Assembly: GCA_015711895.1 (NCBI GenBank)
Contig: JACVJH010000084.1
Coordinates: 1 to 8,947, forward strand
DNA from: Candidatus Solincola tengchongensis
GTDB lineage: Bacteria; Actinomycetota; Geothermincolia; Geothermincolales; RBG-13-55-18
DNA: 8,947 nucleotides
Direction: 5' to 3'
Shown here: positions 1 through 5,859 of the stretch, piece after piece
How the letters are laid out: every line of letters starts with the position of its first letter
Position numbering within the stretch: position 1 is the stretch's first letter
Made by a program: the position numbers and the translations under genes
The notes under the pieces: model-generated
The model's input: only the letters and a program-made list of their open reading frames with translations
Told to the model about the DNA's origin: nothing
The model's database searches: none

Positions 1-1
1 A

Positions 2-502
2 TCCGGGGACTACTTCGACGTCGCGCACCACGTGGTGTGCAGGGTCAATTACGAGCCCCGCGACGTCACGGAGCAGGCCCGGGCCATCGCTGCCGAGCAC
101 GTGGCCCGCAGGGCGGCCGAGGGCGGCGAGTCCTTCGGCGAGCTGAGGCACCGCGTTCCCCTGGCCTGGAGCGTCGACCCCCAGAGAAGGGGCAAGGTCA
201 AGATACGCGCCCACGGCACGCGGGCCATCGAGTTCGGGAGCGAGAACATTGACCTCTCCAGCGTGGAACAGCTGGTGGACGAGAGCCAGACGCGGGCCAT
301 CGGGCACGCCCTGTACTACGCCACCCGTTACATGGACGGCAGGGCCACGGTGAGGGAGGTGGTGGACAGGGTCATGGAGGACGTGAACCGGCAGGGGCTG
401 GATGTCATAGGTCCACCCAACCGGGGTGACCTCGCCGCTTTCCGCGGTTTCGAACTGGCGGCGGCCATGAACCGGCTGCGCTCCTTCACCGTGAAAGCCT
501 GA
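2..502 (+). CDS. ABC-class P-loop ATPase (COG3044 / PF09818 type), C-terminal part only
   Basis: The reading frame is open from the left edge (codon at 2-4) to a TGA at 500-502, so the 5' part lies outside the window; the first in-window ATG is not the true start. The first visible residues, SGDYFDVAHHVV, match the late signature region of the predicted ABC-class ATPases (typically GDYFDVAD followed by V-x-M and then Y-x-P-x-DVT), and here NYEPRDVTEQA follows as expected. Further on, IDLSSVEQLVDESQTRAIG and a closing FELAAAMNRLR are also hallmarks of this family, whose members are about 550-570 residues long; 166 are seen here. The biochemical role of the family is not established; it is a soluble nucleotide-binding protein. 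One oddity is His-His where the family usually has Ala-Asp after DV. The catalytic P-loop is not in the window. Family assignment is confident, function is unknown, and nothing links it to the genes downstream. Confidence 0.88.
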   Translation, partial: SGDYFDVAHHVVCRVNYEPRDVTEQARAIAAEHVARRAAEGGESFGELRHRVPLAWSVDPQRRGKVKIRAHGTRAIEFGSENIDLSSVEQLVDESQTRAIGHALYYATRYMDGRATVREVVDRVMEDVNRQGLDVIGPPNRGDLAAFRGFELAAAMNRLRSFTVKA

Positions 503-527
503 GATCCCTCCCGGCACATGGGTGCGC

Positions 528-555
528 GTTGACACCCCTTGCGGGGCATGTTAAC
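528..555 (+). terminator. Terminator-like hairpin after the ATPase gene
   Basis: GTTGACA (528-534) pairs with TGTTAAC (549-555; one G-T wobble). The stem continues as CCCC/GGGG (535-538/543-546) across a two-base CA bulge and closes a TTGC loop. It starts 26 bases after the stop codon. There is no run of T after the stem (TTGATAGTCG follows), so it is a poor intrinsic terminator; it could act with Rho or simply as a 3' end stabiliser. The left arm also contains TTGACA, so a -35 element is an alternative reading. Confidence 0.35.
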
Positions 556-655
556 TTGATAGTCGTCCGCGCGCCGTTTATCCCATAGTTTCTCGCATGT
601 CTTCCCTTCACCCAAGGTCTTCCGGCGCTCGAATAACTTCGAGGCGACATCTTTA

Positions 656-799
656 GGGTGAGGGCCTTCCGTGGAGTTGTCCGTTTACCCCTCCCAGGAC
701 GCGCGCCATCAAGGGAAGGCCCCTCACCCGCCGAATCGACGACGGTTCCCGCTGGCCGCCCTTGGAGTCGTCCATCCCAAGGGGAAAGGCCTTCACCCA
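656..799. repeat. Family of short inverted/direct repeats (GGAAGGCC-TCACCC)
   Basis: A 15-base motif at 656-670 (GGGTGAGGGCCTTCC) recurs as its reverse complement at 714-729 with one extra C, and again in that orientation at 784-799 as GGAAAGGCCTTCACCC. A second pair lies beside them: GTGGAGTTGTCC at 671-682 and TTGGAGTCGTCC at 762-773, in direct orientation with two differences. Together they suggest a duplicated and inverted block of about 70-90 bases. No transposase or clear target duplication is visible. Confidence 0.5.
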
Positions 800-929
800 G
801 GGGAGGACATTCCAGTCCGCTAGGGGAGAGAATAAGAACGGGAGAGGTGGCGGGAGCCGATGCCGGTATAGGGGACAGGCGGGGAGATACGAAAAGGGAC
901 CGGGGATGGAAGGCGGAAAGGAGGATGCC

Positions 930-1364
930 ATGCCCTATTTTCAGGATATCCGGGTGTTCTACGATCTGCTGACCGGGGTTTTCGACGCCTTGATGGAGGA
1001 CCCTCAGATCCGCCAGAGGGCCCTGGATTCAAAGCTCCTGGTGAGGTTCGTCTATCGGAACCCGGAGGGGGAGTTCTGGGTGGACTGCCGCGGGGACGAG
1101 GTGAAGGTCTATCCCGGAGGCCCGGGAGAGGAGATGAACCCCGATGCGGTGATGTCCATGGAGCTAGACACCGCCCACCGCTTCTGGTGCGGGCAGCTCA
1201 ACCTGCTGGGAGCCCTTTCCAGCGGGGAGATCGAGGCCCAGGGTTCCATGCCCCGCCTCCTCAAGATGCTCCCGGTCATCAAGCCGGCATACGACATATA
1301 CAAGGGCCTGCTTCGGGAAAAAGGCCTCGAGGACCTAATCGTGGAGGAGGAAGAGGAGGACTGA
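930..1364 (+). CDS. SCP2 sterol/lipid-binding domain protein
   Basis: A 144-residue protein consisting of one SCP2-like domain (PF02036), a soluble fold with a hydrophobic tunnel that carries lipids, acyl-CoAs or sterol-like molecules. Visible marks are a charged helical N-terminus, a strand pair around LLVRFVYRNPEGEFWVDC (36-53), the acidic 'DAVMSMELDTAHRFW' block (72-86) followed by G-x-LNLLGALSSGEIEAQGS (88-106), and a hydrophobic C-terminal helix PRLLKMLPVIKPAYDIY (108-124). This layout is typical of stand-alone bacterial SCP2 proteins. It ends in an unusually acidic tail (VEEEEEED). The start was chosen at ATG 930 because AAAGGAGG (917-924) sits five bases upstream; an in-frame ATG at 906 has no better site. 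There is no signal peptide or membrane segment, so it should be cytoplasmic. It leads a plus-strand series with a methyltransferase and an AOR-type enzyme, fitting a carrier for a hydrophobic substrate (inference). Confidence 0.85.
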   Translation: MPYFQDIRVFYDLLTGVFDALMEDPQIRQRALDSKLLVRFVYRNPEGEFWVDCRGDEVKVYPGGPGEEMNPDAVMSMELDTAHRFWCGQLNLLGALSSGEIEAQGSMPRLLKMLPVIKPAYDIYKGLLREKGLEDLIVEEEEED

Positions 1365-1367
1365 GGC

Positions 1368-1492
1368 GGGGCCGTCCGCCTCGCTCTTCCCCGCCCTTAT
1401 GTCCTTCCCTCTATGCGTCCCCGGCATGGGGCGTACTCCGGGTCGCCGGGTTCGCGGGGGGCGACGGGAATCCGTGAAGGGCGGACGGGCCC
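1368..1492 (+). repeat. Long-range inverted repeat enclosing a structured intergenic element
   Basis: GGGGCCGTCCGCC at 1368-1380, starting three bases after the SCP2 stop codon, is complementary to GGCGGACGGGCCC at 1480-1492 with a single mismatch (12 of 13). The enclosed 99 bases contain an internal perfect 6-bp hairpin GTCGCC/GGCGAC (1442-1447/1460-1465, 12-base loop) and a short CCCC/GGGG hairpin (1419-1422/1428-1431). It could be a structured 3' end, a leader for the methyltransferase, or the ends of a small decayed element. The right arm is followed by TGTCTTCT, not a proper T-run. In such GC-rich DNA some pairing arises by chance, but 12 of 13 is notable. Confidence 0.45.
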
Positions 1493-1540
1493 TGTCTTCT
1501 GGATGCGCTCGAACCAAAGCACCACGGGAGGTGAGCCGGT

Positions 1541-2434
1541 TTGCCCACCGTTCCCTGGGCGGGATGGCTGGACAGGGTGGAGCGGGAGGCTTCCCGCGAT
1601 AGGCAGGCGGCGCTACTGCGAAATCAGGTCCGGGACCGAGTGCTCTCTCAGGCCGGCTTGAGTCCCCGAGCGGTGGTCGTGGACCTGGGATGTGGGCTGG
1701 GGCTCCTTTCCCAGGAGGCCGCTCGCCTTGTTGGGCCGGAAGGCAGGGTTTACGCCGTGGATTCGGACCTGGAAGCTCTGAAAGGGCTCGGCAAAAAGGT
1801 CGGAGAGACCGGCCTGCTCAATGTCATCCCGGTGCGTGCGGATCTTTCGGACCTTCCGCTGCCGGGGGGAGAGGCGGATGCGGTTGTGGCCAGGTCAGTC
1901 CTCTCCTACCTGGAAGAACGCAAGAAAGCCCTCCAGGAGTGCTTTCGCGTCCTCCGGCCCGGAGGAAGGCTTTCCATATGCGAGCCCCTGCTGGCCGAGG
2001 AAGAGCTTTTGGTTAACTGGGACCTCGAACTTCCCCTTTGGGAGAAGGCGATGGCCATACTTAGGGCCAGCCACCCGGCCTATTCCTTCCGACGCCCGGA
2101 TCTTGTCCGGGAGGTCCGGGAGGTGGGGTTTGAGGAGGTGGATTACTTCGTCTGGTACGCGGATGTGACACGACCCTTCCTTGATTTACAGGAGGTTAAG
2201 GAAGAGCTGGAGAGCGCTTTACCGGGCAGGCTCTCCATCCTCGGAAAACTACGGGCCGGAGGGATGAGCGAAGAGGAGATAGATCGGCTTGCGCTGCGGT
2301 GGGCCGAGGAGTCGCGGCGCTTCTCCTATCGCGACATTCTCCCCTGCTGCTTCGTATGGGGCCGGAAAGCCGCGGACGATGGAGGGGAGGCTGGAAAATC
2401 CCGATGGCGAGAAGGATGCCCGGGATCGGAGTGA
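1541..2434 (+). CDS. Class I SAM-dependent methyltransferase (UbiE/Methyltransf_11-like)
   Basis: A 297-residue protein with a Rossmann-type methyltransferase core. Motif I, VVDLGCGLG (46-54), is intact. The acidic ribose-binding residue follows in YAVDSD (71-76), the next strand carries an acidic residue in VRADLSDLPLP (98-108), and the post-motif LRPGGRLSICEPL (138-150) is typical of UbiE/COQ5-like small-molecule methyltransferases. The C-terminal half (about 155-275) is mostly helical, and the last 20 residues look like a non-conserved tail. The start is a TTG at 1541: GGGAGGTGA (1526-1534) lies six bases upstream, and no ATG in this frame lies nearby before motif I. The substrate cannot be told; quinone-, lipid- or metalloid-methylating enzymes share these motifs. 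It lies 176 bases after the SCP2 gene and about 200 before the AOR gene, all on one strand, so co-transcription is plausible but the gaps are wide for a tight operon. Confidence 0.85.
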   Translation: MPTVPWAGWLDRVEREASRDRQAALLRNQVRDRVLSQAGLSPRAVVVDLGCGLGLLSQEAARLVGPEGRVYAVDSDLEALKGLGKKVGETGLLNVIPVRADLSDLPLPGGEADAVVARSVLSYLEERKKALQECFRVLRPGGRLSICEPLLAEEELLVNWDLELPLWEKAMAILRASHPAYSFRRPDLVREVREVGFEEVDYFVWYADVTRPFLDLQEVKEELESALPGRLSILGKLRAGGMSEEEIDRLALRWAEESRRFSYRDILPCCFVWGRKAADDGGEAGKSRWREGCPGSE

Positions 2435-2635
2435 TCTCCCGTAGGCACCTTGAGCGAAGGGGCGGAGAAAACATTGGGAACAAGTCCTGTTTTCCGGCTT
2501 TGCGGGGCGGTGTGATATTAGGCTTTTAACGGTTCGACCGTCTCGAGAGGGCGTGAGACAGGGCGGCTCGACGCATGGGCAAGAGGGACCGGATGATGAA
2601 GGCGGTTGTAAAAAGACAAGCGAGGAGGAACGAGG
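2435..2635 (+). other. Intergenic spacer before the AOR gene with small hairpins
   Basis: No gene is seen. It holds a 7-bp hairpin GAAAACA/TGTTTTC (2467-2473/2488-2494), a tight inverted repeat ACGGT-TCG-ACCGT (2529-2541) and an overlapping GTCTC/GAGAC pair (2540-2544/2555-2559). AGGAGG at 2623-2628 is the ribosome-binding site of the AOR gene, seven bases before its ATG. I see no convincing sigma-70 promoter. Confidence 0.4.
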
Positions 2636-4345
2636 ATGAGAGGTTTCTGCGGGAAATATCTTCTGGTTGACCTGACTAGCGGGAGGATGGAGGAAAGGAG
2701 CATCGAAGAGGGTGTCTTTCGTAAATACGTGGGAGGCACGGGGTTGGGCGCCTACCTTATGCTCAAGGAGTTCGACCCCCTGGCCGACCCTCTGTCCCCC
2801 GGTGCTCCCCTCATGTTCCTCGACGGCCCCCTGACGGGCACCAATTTTCCGGGAAGCGGCCGCTCCTCCGTTGTGGCCCTCTCCCCTCTTACCGGGCTCT
2901 GGGGGGAGTGCAACGTGGGCGGCGCCTTCGGGGCGGCCATGAAGCTGGCCGGCCTGGACGGCGTGGTTGTCATCGGAAAGGCGGAGAAACCGGTTTATCT
3001 CTGGATAGACGGGGGGAAGGCGGAGATCCGCGACGCCTCCCATCTCTGGGGTCTGGACACCTACGCGACCCACAAGAGATTGGAAGAGGAGACCAGGGGA
3101 GATGGAGGACTGGTGCGCACCATGCAGATAGGGCCGGCCGGCGAGAATGGGGTGCGCTTCGCCAACATCGTCAACGAGATGGGGAGCGTGGCCGGCCGCT
3201 GCGGCCTGGGGGCGGTCATGGGGAGCAAGAACATCAAGGCTCTGGCCGTCCGCGGCGGGGGGAAGATGGGGTACGCGGACCCGGAGAAAGCAAGCCAAGT
3301 CCGAAAGGCGATCGTCCAGAAACTGGAGAATCACCTCCTGGCCCAGACCCTCCACGAGATGGGGACCAACGGAGCCCTGGACACCGGGATGCTCTCCGGA
3401 GACGTCCCCATCCGCAACTGGAGCGTGGGGGAGTGGATGGAGGCCCTGGACACCCTGAACTCCTTCTACTACAACGACCACATCCTGGTGAAGATAGTGG
3501 GCTGTTACGCCTGCACGGTGCGCTGCAAGAGGGTGGTCAGGGTGGAGGAGGGCCCCTTCGCCATGGAGGAGAACGCCGGCCCGGAATACGAGACGGTGTG
3601 CATGATGGGCACCAACCTGCTCAACCCCAGCCTGGAGGCGGTGGCCAAGGCCAACGACCTGTGCAACCGAATGGGCATGGACACCATAGCCATGGGCTCG
3701 GTCATCGCCCTGCTCATGGAGGCCCAGGAGAGGGGCCTCGTCTTGCCCTCCGACACGGGACTTGACTTCTCCTGGGGAAACATGGAAACCGCCTTGGAAG
3801 CCATCCGCCTGACCGCTGCCCGGGAGGGCTTCGGAGAGCGCATGGCGCTGGGCTCACGGGCGCTGGCCGGGGAGCTGGGGGCTCCCGAGCTGGCGGTGAC
3901 CGTGCGGAGCCTGGACTTCCCCGCCCACGACCCTCGCGGGTTCCACGGGTACGGGTTGGGGTACGCCGTGGGAGCGCGGGGTGCCTGCCACCTGAACACC
4001 ACCAACCTGCTCGTCGAGGGCGGCATGGCCTCCTGGCCGGAGATCGGGCTCAAGGGTCCTTTTAAGGGCATGACCAGTAAGGGCAAGGCGGAACTCACCT
4101 GGAAATGCGTCTCCATCGGCCAGCTCTTCAACTCCCTCTGCATGTGCGAGTTCATCGGCGCCTTCCTCTCTCTCGATGACCAGGTGGAGACGATGCGCGC
4201 GACCACCGGTTTCGACTGGACCCTTGGCGAGCTCATGGAGTGCGGCTGGCGGATATGGTACCTGCAGCGCCACATCGAGGAGTTCTACAGACTGGCAGGC
4301 CTGGACGAGGAGGGGAAGGTTCCCCCGGAGAAGCTGGACCTATAG
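2636..4345 (+). CDS. Aldehyde:ferredoxin oxidoreductase (AOR) family tungsten/molybdopterin enzyme, shortened C-terminus
   Basis: A 569-residue AOR-family protein. Known members oxidise aldehydes to acids (or run in reverse) using tungsten bound by two pterins plus one 4Fe-4S cluster, passing electrons to ferredoxin in the cytoplasm. The N-terminal AOR domain (about 1-205) opens with GKYLLVDLTSG and contains GSGRSSVVALSPLTG (73-87) and IGPAGENGVRFANI (165-178). The cluster ligands are C290-x2-C293-x3-C297 (GCYACTVRC), with the fourth probably C504 in FNSLCMCEF. The PEYET (316-320), DPRG (432-435) and GACH (449-452) blocks, which carry residues near the active site in studied members, are present. 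Two oddities: the pterin motifs (family form D-x-x-G-L-C/D) read NRMGMD (344-349) and NSLCMC (499-504); and WRIWYLQR (538-545) is followed directly by EFYRLAGLDEEGKVPPEKL, where the family has some 40-50 residues between, so the protein is shorter than the usual ~600. The start ATG has AGGAGG seven bases upstream. The AOR subtype and its aldehyde are not identifiable. It ends seven bases from a convergent gene. Confidence 0.9.
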   Translation: MRGFCGKYLLVDLTSGRMEERSIEEGVFRKYVGGTGLGAYLMLKEFDPLADPLSPGAPLMFLDGPLTGTNFPGSGRSSVVALSPLTGLWGECNVGGAFGAAMKLAGLDGVVVIGKAEKPVYLWIDGGKAEIRDASHLWGLDTYATHKRLEEETRGDGGLVRTMQIGPAGENGVRFANIVNEMGSVAGRCGLGAVMGSKNIKALAVRGGGKMGYADPEKASQVRKAIVQKLENHLLAQTLHEMGTNGALDTGMLSGDVPIRNWSVGEWMEALDTLNSFYYNDHILVKIVGCYACTVRCKRVVRVEEGPFAMEENAGPEYETVCMMGTNLLNPSLEAVAKANDLCNRMGMDTIAMGSVIALLMEAQERGLVLPSDTGLDFSWGNMETALEAIRLTAAREGFGERMALGSRALAGELGAPELAVTVRSLDFPAHDPRGFHGYGLGYAVGARGACHLNTTNLLVEGGMASWPEIGLKGPFKGMTSKGKAELTWKCVSIGQLFNSLCMCEFIGAFLSLDDQVETMRATTGFDWTLGELMECGWRIWYLQRHIEEFYRLAGLDEEGKVPPEKLDL

Positions 4346-4352
4346 GAGCCCT

Positions 4353-5858
4353 TCAGCCCAGGAGGTTGGCGACGTAAAGGGCGCTCCCGGCCGCCTGCTC
4401 CGTTCCCACGCCCCGCGCCCCGGCGTCCGCGCCCACCAGCCAAAGGCCCTCGACCGGGGTCCATGGTTGGGGCTTGTGCACCCCTGTCTGTCCCACGCAC
4501 TGGGCCAGACCGATGCACTCACCGGTGGGTTTGCCGGTGATGGAGGCGGTGTGGGCGATATGCGTGCGCATCTTCCACTCGACGTGTCCGGACATGTTGG
4601 GAAAGATTTCCATCAACCTCTCCTCCGCCCGGTCGAGTATACGCTCACACCACTCAACGTTCTCCCTGTTGACCTCGATGGGGCCGGGGACCCCCATGAT
4701 CACCAGCTGTTTCCCCGGCGGAGCTGCGTAAGGATCCCATTCCGAGGGCAGGGGAGTGAAGAGGAAGGGATCCTCGGGAAGGCCTCCCTTCTCCAGGTAA
4801 TCGAACATGTGATCGGGGTCCAGGTTGGGGATGTTGAAAAAACTCGGGGCAGGGAGATCTATAACCCGGCGGTCGAGCCCATACTTAACGGTGATGAAGG
4901 AATAGGAATACTCGAGACCCTTTACATAAGAGACGTATTCCTCGGGGAAGTTCTCCTCCCCGGCCATCTCCAGCGTCCTCTTGATGCCGGCGTTGGAGAT
5001 GACCAGGTCCGCCGGGATCTCCTCGCCCTCCGCGGTGACCACTCCCCTTGCCCTGCCCTCTTTAACCACTATGCTCTTGACCTCGCAGTTCAGGCGCAGC
5101 TCCCCACCGTCGCGCAAGAAAGCCCGCAGGAAGGCGCCGGGTATCTCACGCGACCCGCCCCGGGGCACGCCAAGGGTCTTCTTGCGGAAGATATTGGTGA
5201 CGCACCACAGGAACTCCCCGGCGCTCACCCGGTGGTAGGGGACCACCGTGAGGAGCATGGAGAGGGCGGCCATCCCCTGGAGCACCGTGCGGTCCTCGGT
5301 AACGCGGTGCAGGAACTCCTGCAGGCTTATCTCGTCCAGCTCCACGAGATAGGAGGGGTTCAAGCGCGCTATCTTCGCCGCCGCCAGGAGCGATTCCAGG
5401 AAGGTGCTCCGCTTTGAGGCACGGTAGACCTCGTTCTGCAGTTCGGCTATGCCCGGACCCTTTTTCTCGCGGCGGGTTATCCTGTCCCGCAGCATCGCGA
5501 TCTGTGAGACGGCGTTGTGCAGCGCCATGCGGGGGTCGAAGGGGCTCTGATAGAGGTTTATGCGATATTTTCCGCCGATGAGCAGGTGTTCGCTGGGCTG
5601 GGCGGTGAGCCACTCCAGGTCCCCGCGTACCCGGCGGTTGATGTCCCCGTGCTGCCCGGAAGCACCCATGGAGAACATGTGCACACCGGAATCCACCAGA
5701 AAACCGTCCTTCTCGAAAGACCAGCACTTCCCGCCGTAAAACCCGTTCTTTTCCAGAAGGGTCACCCGGTGCCCCCTGGCCTGCAGGAGCGCGGCCACCC
5801 CGGCCCCTCCCACTCCCGAACCTATGACCACTACTTTTTTAGCCTTGTAAGCCATCAT
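4353..5858 (-). CDS. Phytoene desaturase/CrtI-like NAD(P)/FAD-dependent oxidoreductase
   Basis: A 501-residue flavoprotein of the COG1233 family (phytoene desaturases, carotenoid isomerases, retinol saturases and relatives). The dinucleotide-binding fold is at the N-terminus: VVVIGSGVGGAGVAALLQ (9-26), then acidic E36 and the YGGKCWSFEKDGFLVDSG block (41-58), as in CrtI-type enzymes. GGSREIP (234-240) corresponds to the family's 'GG-x-x-x-L/I-P' element. The C-terminal FAD motif GLWLVGADAGARGVGTEQAAG (471-491) is complete in outline, and the length is normal. Two adjacent ATGs (5858, 5855) follow GGGAGGTGAG; GGAGG is four bases from the first and seven from the second, so the second may be the real start. 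The upstream gene stops at 5860, one base before, indicating translational coupling. No membrane segment is obvious. The substrate is unknown; nearby enzymes of isoprenoid synthesis, expected for carotenoid formation, are not in the window, so I do not call it crtI. Confidence 0.85.
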   Translation of the reverse strand: MMAYKAKKVVVIGSGVGGAGVAALLQARGHRVTLLEKNGFYGGKCWSFEKDGFLVDSGVHMFSMGASGQHGDINRRVRGDLEWLTAQPSEHLLIGGKYRINLYQSPFDPRMALHNAVSQIAMLRDRITRREKKGPGIAELQNEVYRASKRSTFLESLLAAAKIARLNPSYLVELDEISLQEFLHRVTEDRTVLQGMAALSMLLTVVPYHRVSAGEFLWCVTNIFRKKTLGVPRGGSREIPGAFLRAFLRDGGELRLNCEVKSIVVKEGRARGVVTAEGEEIPADLVISNAGIKRTLEMAGEENFPEEYVSYVKGLEYSYSFITVKYGLDRRVIDLPAPSFFNIPNLDPDHMFDYLEKGGLPEDPFLFTPLPSEWDPYAAPPGKQLVIMGVPGPIEVNRENVEWCERILDRAEERLMEIFPNMSGHVEWKMRTHIAHTASITGKPTGECIGLAQCVGQTGVHKPQPWTPVEGLWLVGADAGARGVGTEQAAGSALYVANLLG

Positions 5859-5859
5859 C

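Larger units (their letters stand above)
503..929. other. Non-coding gap rich in inverted repeats upstream of the SCP2 gene
   Basis: I see no convincing gene in these 427 bases; the open frames are short and have no family resemblance. Contents in order: a hairpin at 528-555 just after the ATPase gene; an exact TTGACA at 529-534 inside that hairpin, with only a poor -10 (TAACTT at 552-557, 17-base spacer); a perfect palindrome CTCGAA-TAAC-TTCGAG at 628-643; related inverted motifs of the form GGAAGGCC-TCACCC at 656-670, 714-729 and 784-799; and a 7-bp hairpin CCCTTGG/CCAAGGG at 759-765/777-783. The gap ends in the Shine-Dalgarno sequence of the next gene. It may be a long structured 5' leader or a decayed element; the sequence does not decide which. 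Confidence 0.6.

Noticed and set aside
529..557. TTGACA at 529-534 as a promoter for the SCP2 gene
   Set aside because: The -10 at the right spacing (TAACTT) matches only half the consensus, and the hexamer lies in a hairpin directly after the ATPase gene; kept only as an alternative note.
762..929. N-terminal extension of the SCP2 protein using an upstream start
   Set aside because: The extra 56 residues are Arg/Gly-rich without similarity to the family, while ATG 930 has an excellent ribosome-binding site and gives normal domain length.
2249..3481. Long minus-strand open frame (410 codons) opposite the AOR gene
   Set aside because: It is the antisense shadow of a strongly matching AOR frame in GC-rich DNA; its translation is low-complexity, with no family motifs.
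4176..5417. Plus-strand open frame (413 codons) across the AOR end and the desaturase-like gene
   Set aside because: It overlaps two well-supported genes, crosses their convergent boundary, and has no recognisable domain.
4353..5858. Calling the CrtI-like protein a phytoene desaturase (crtI) proper
   Set aside because: No phytoene synthase or prenyl synthase is present, and the family covers many other substrates.
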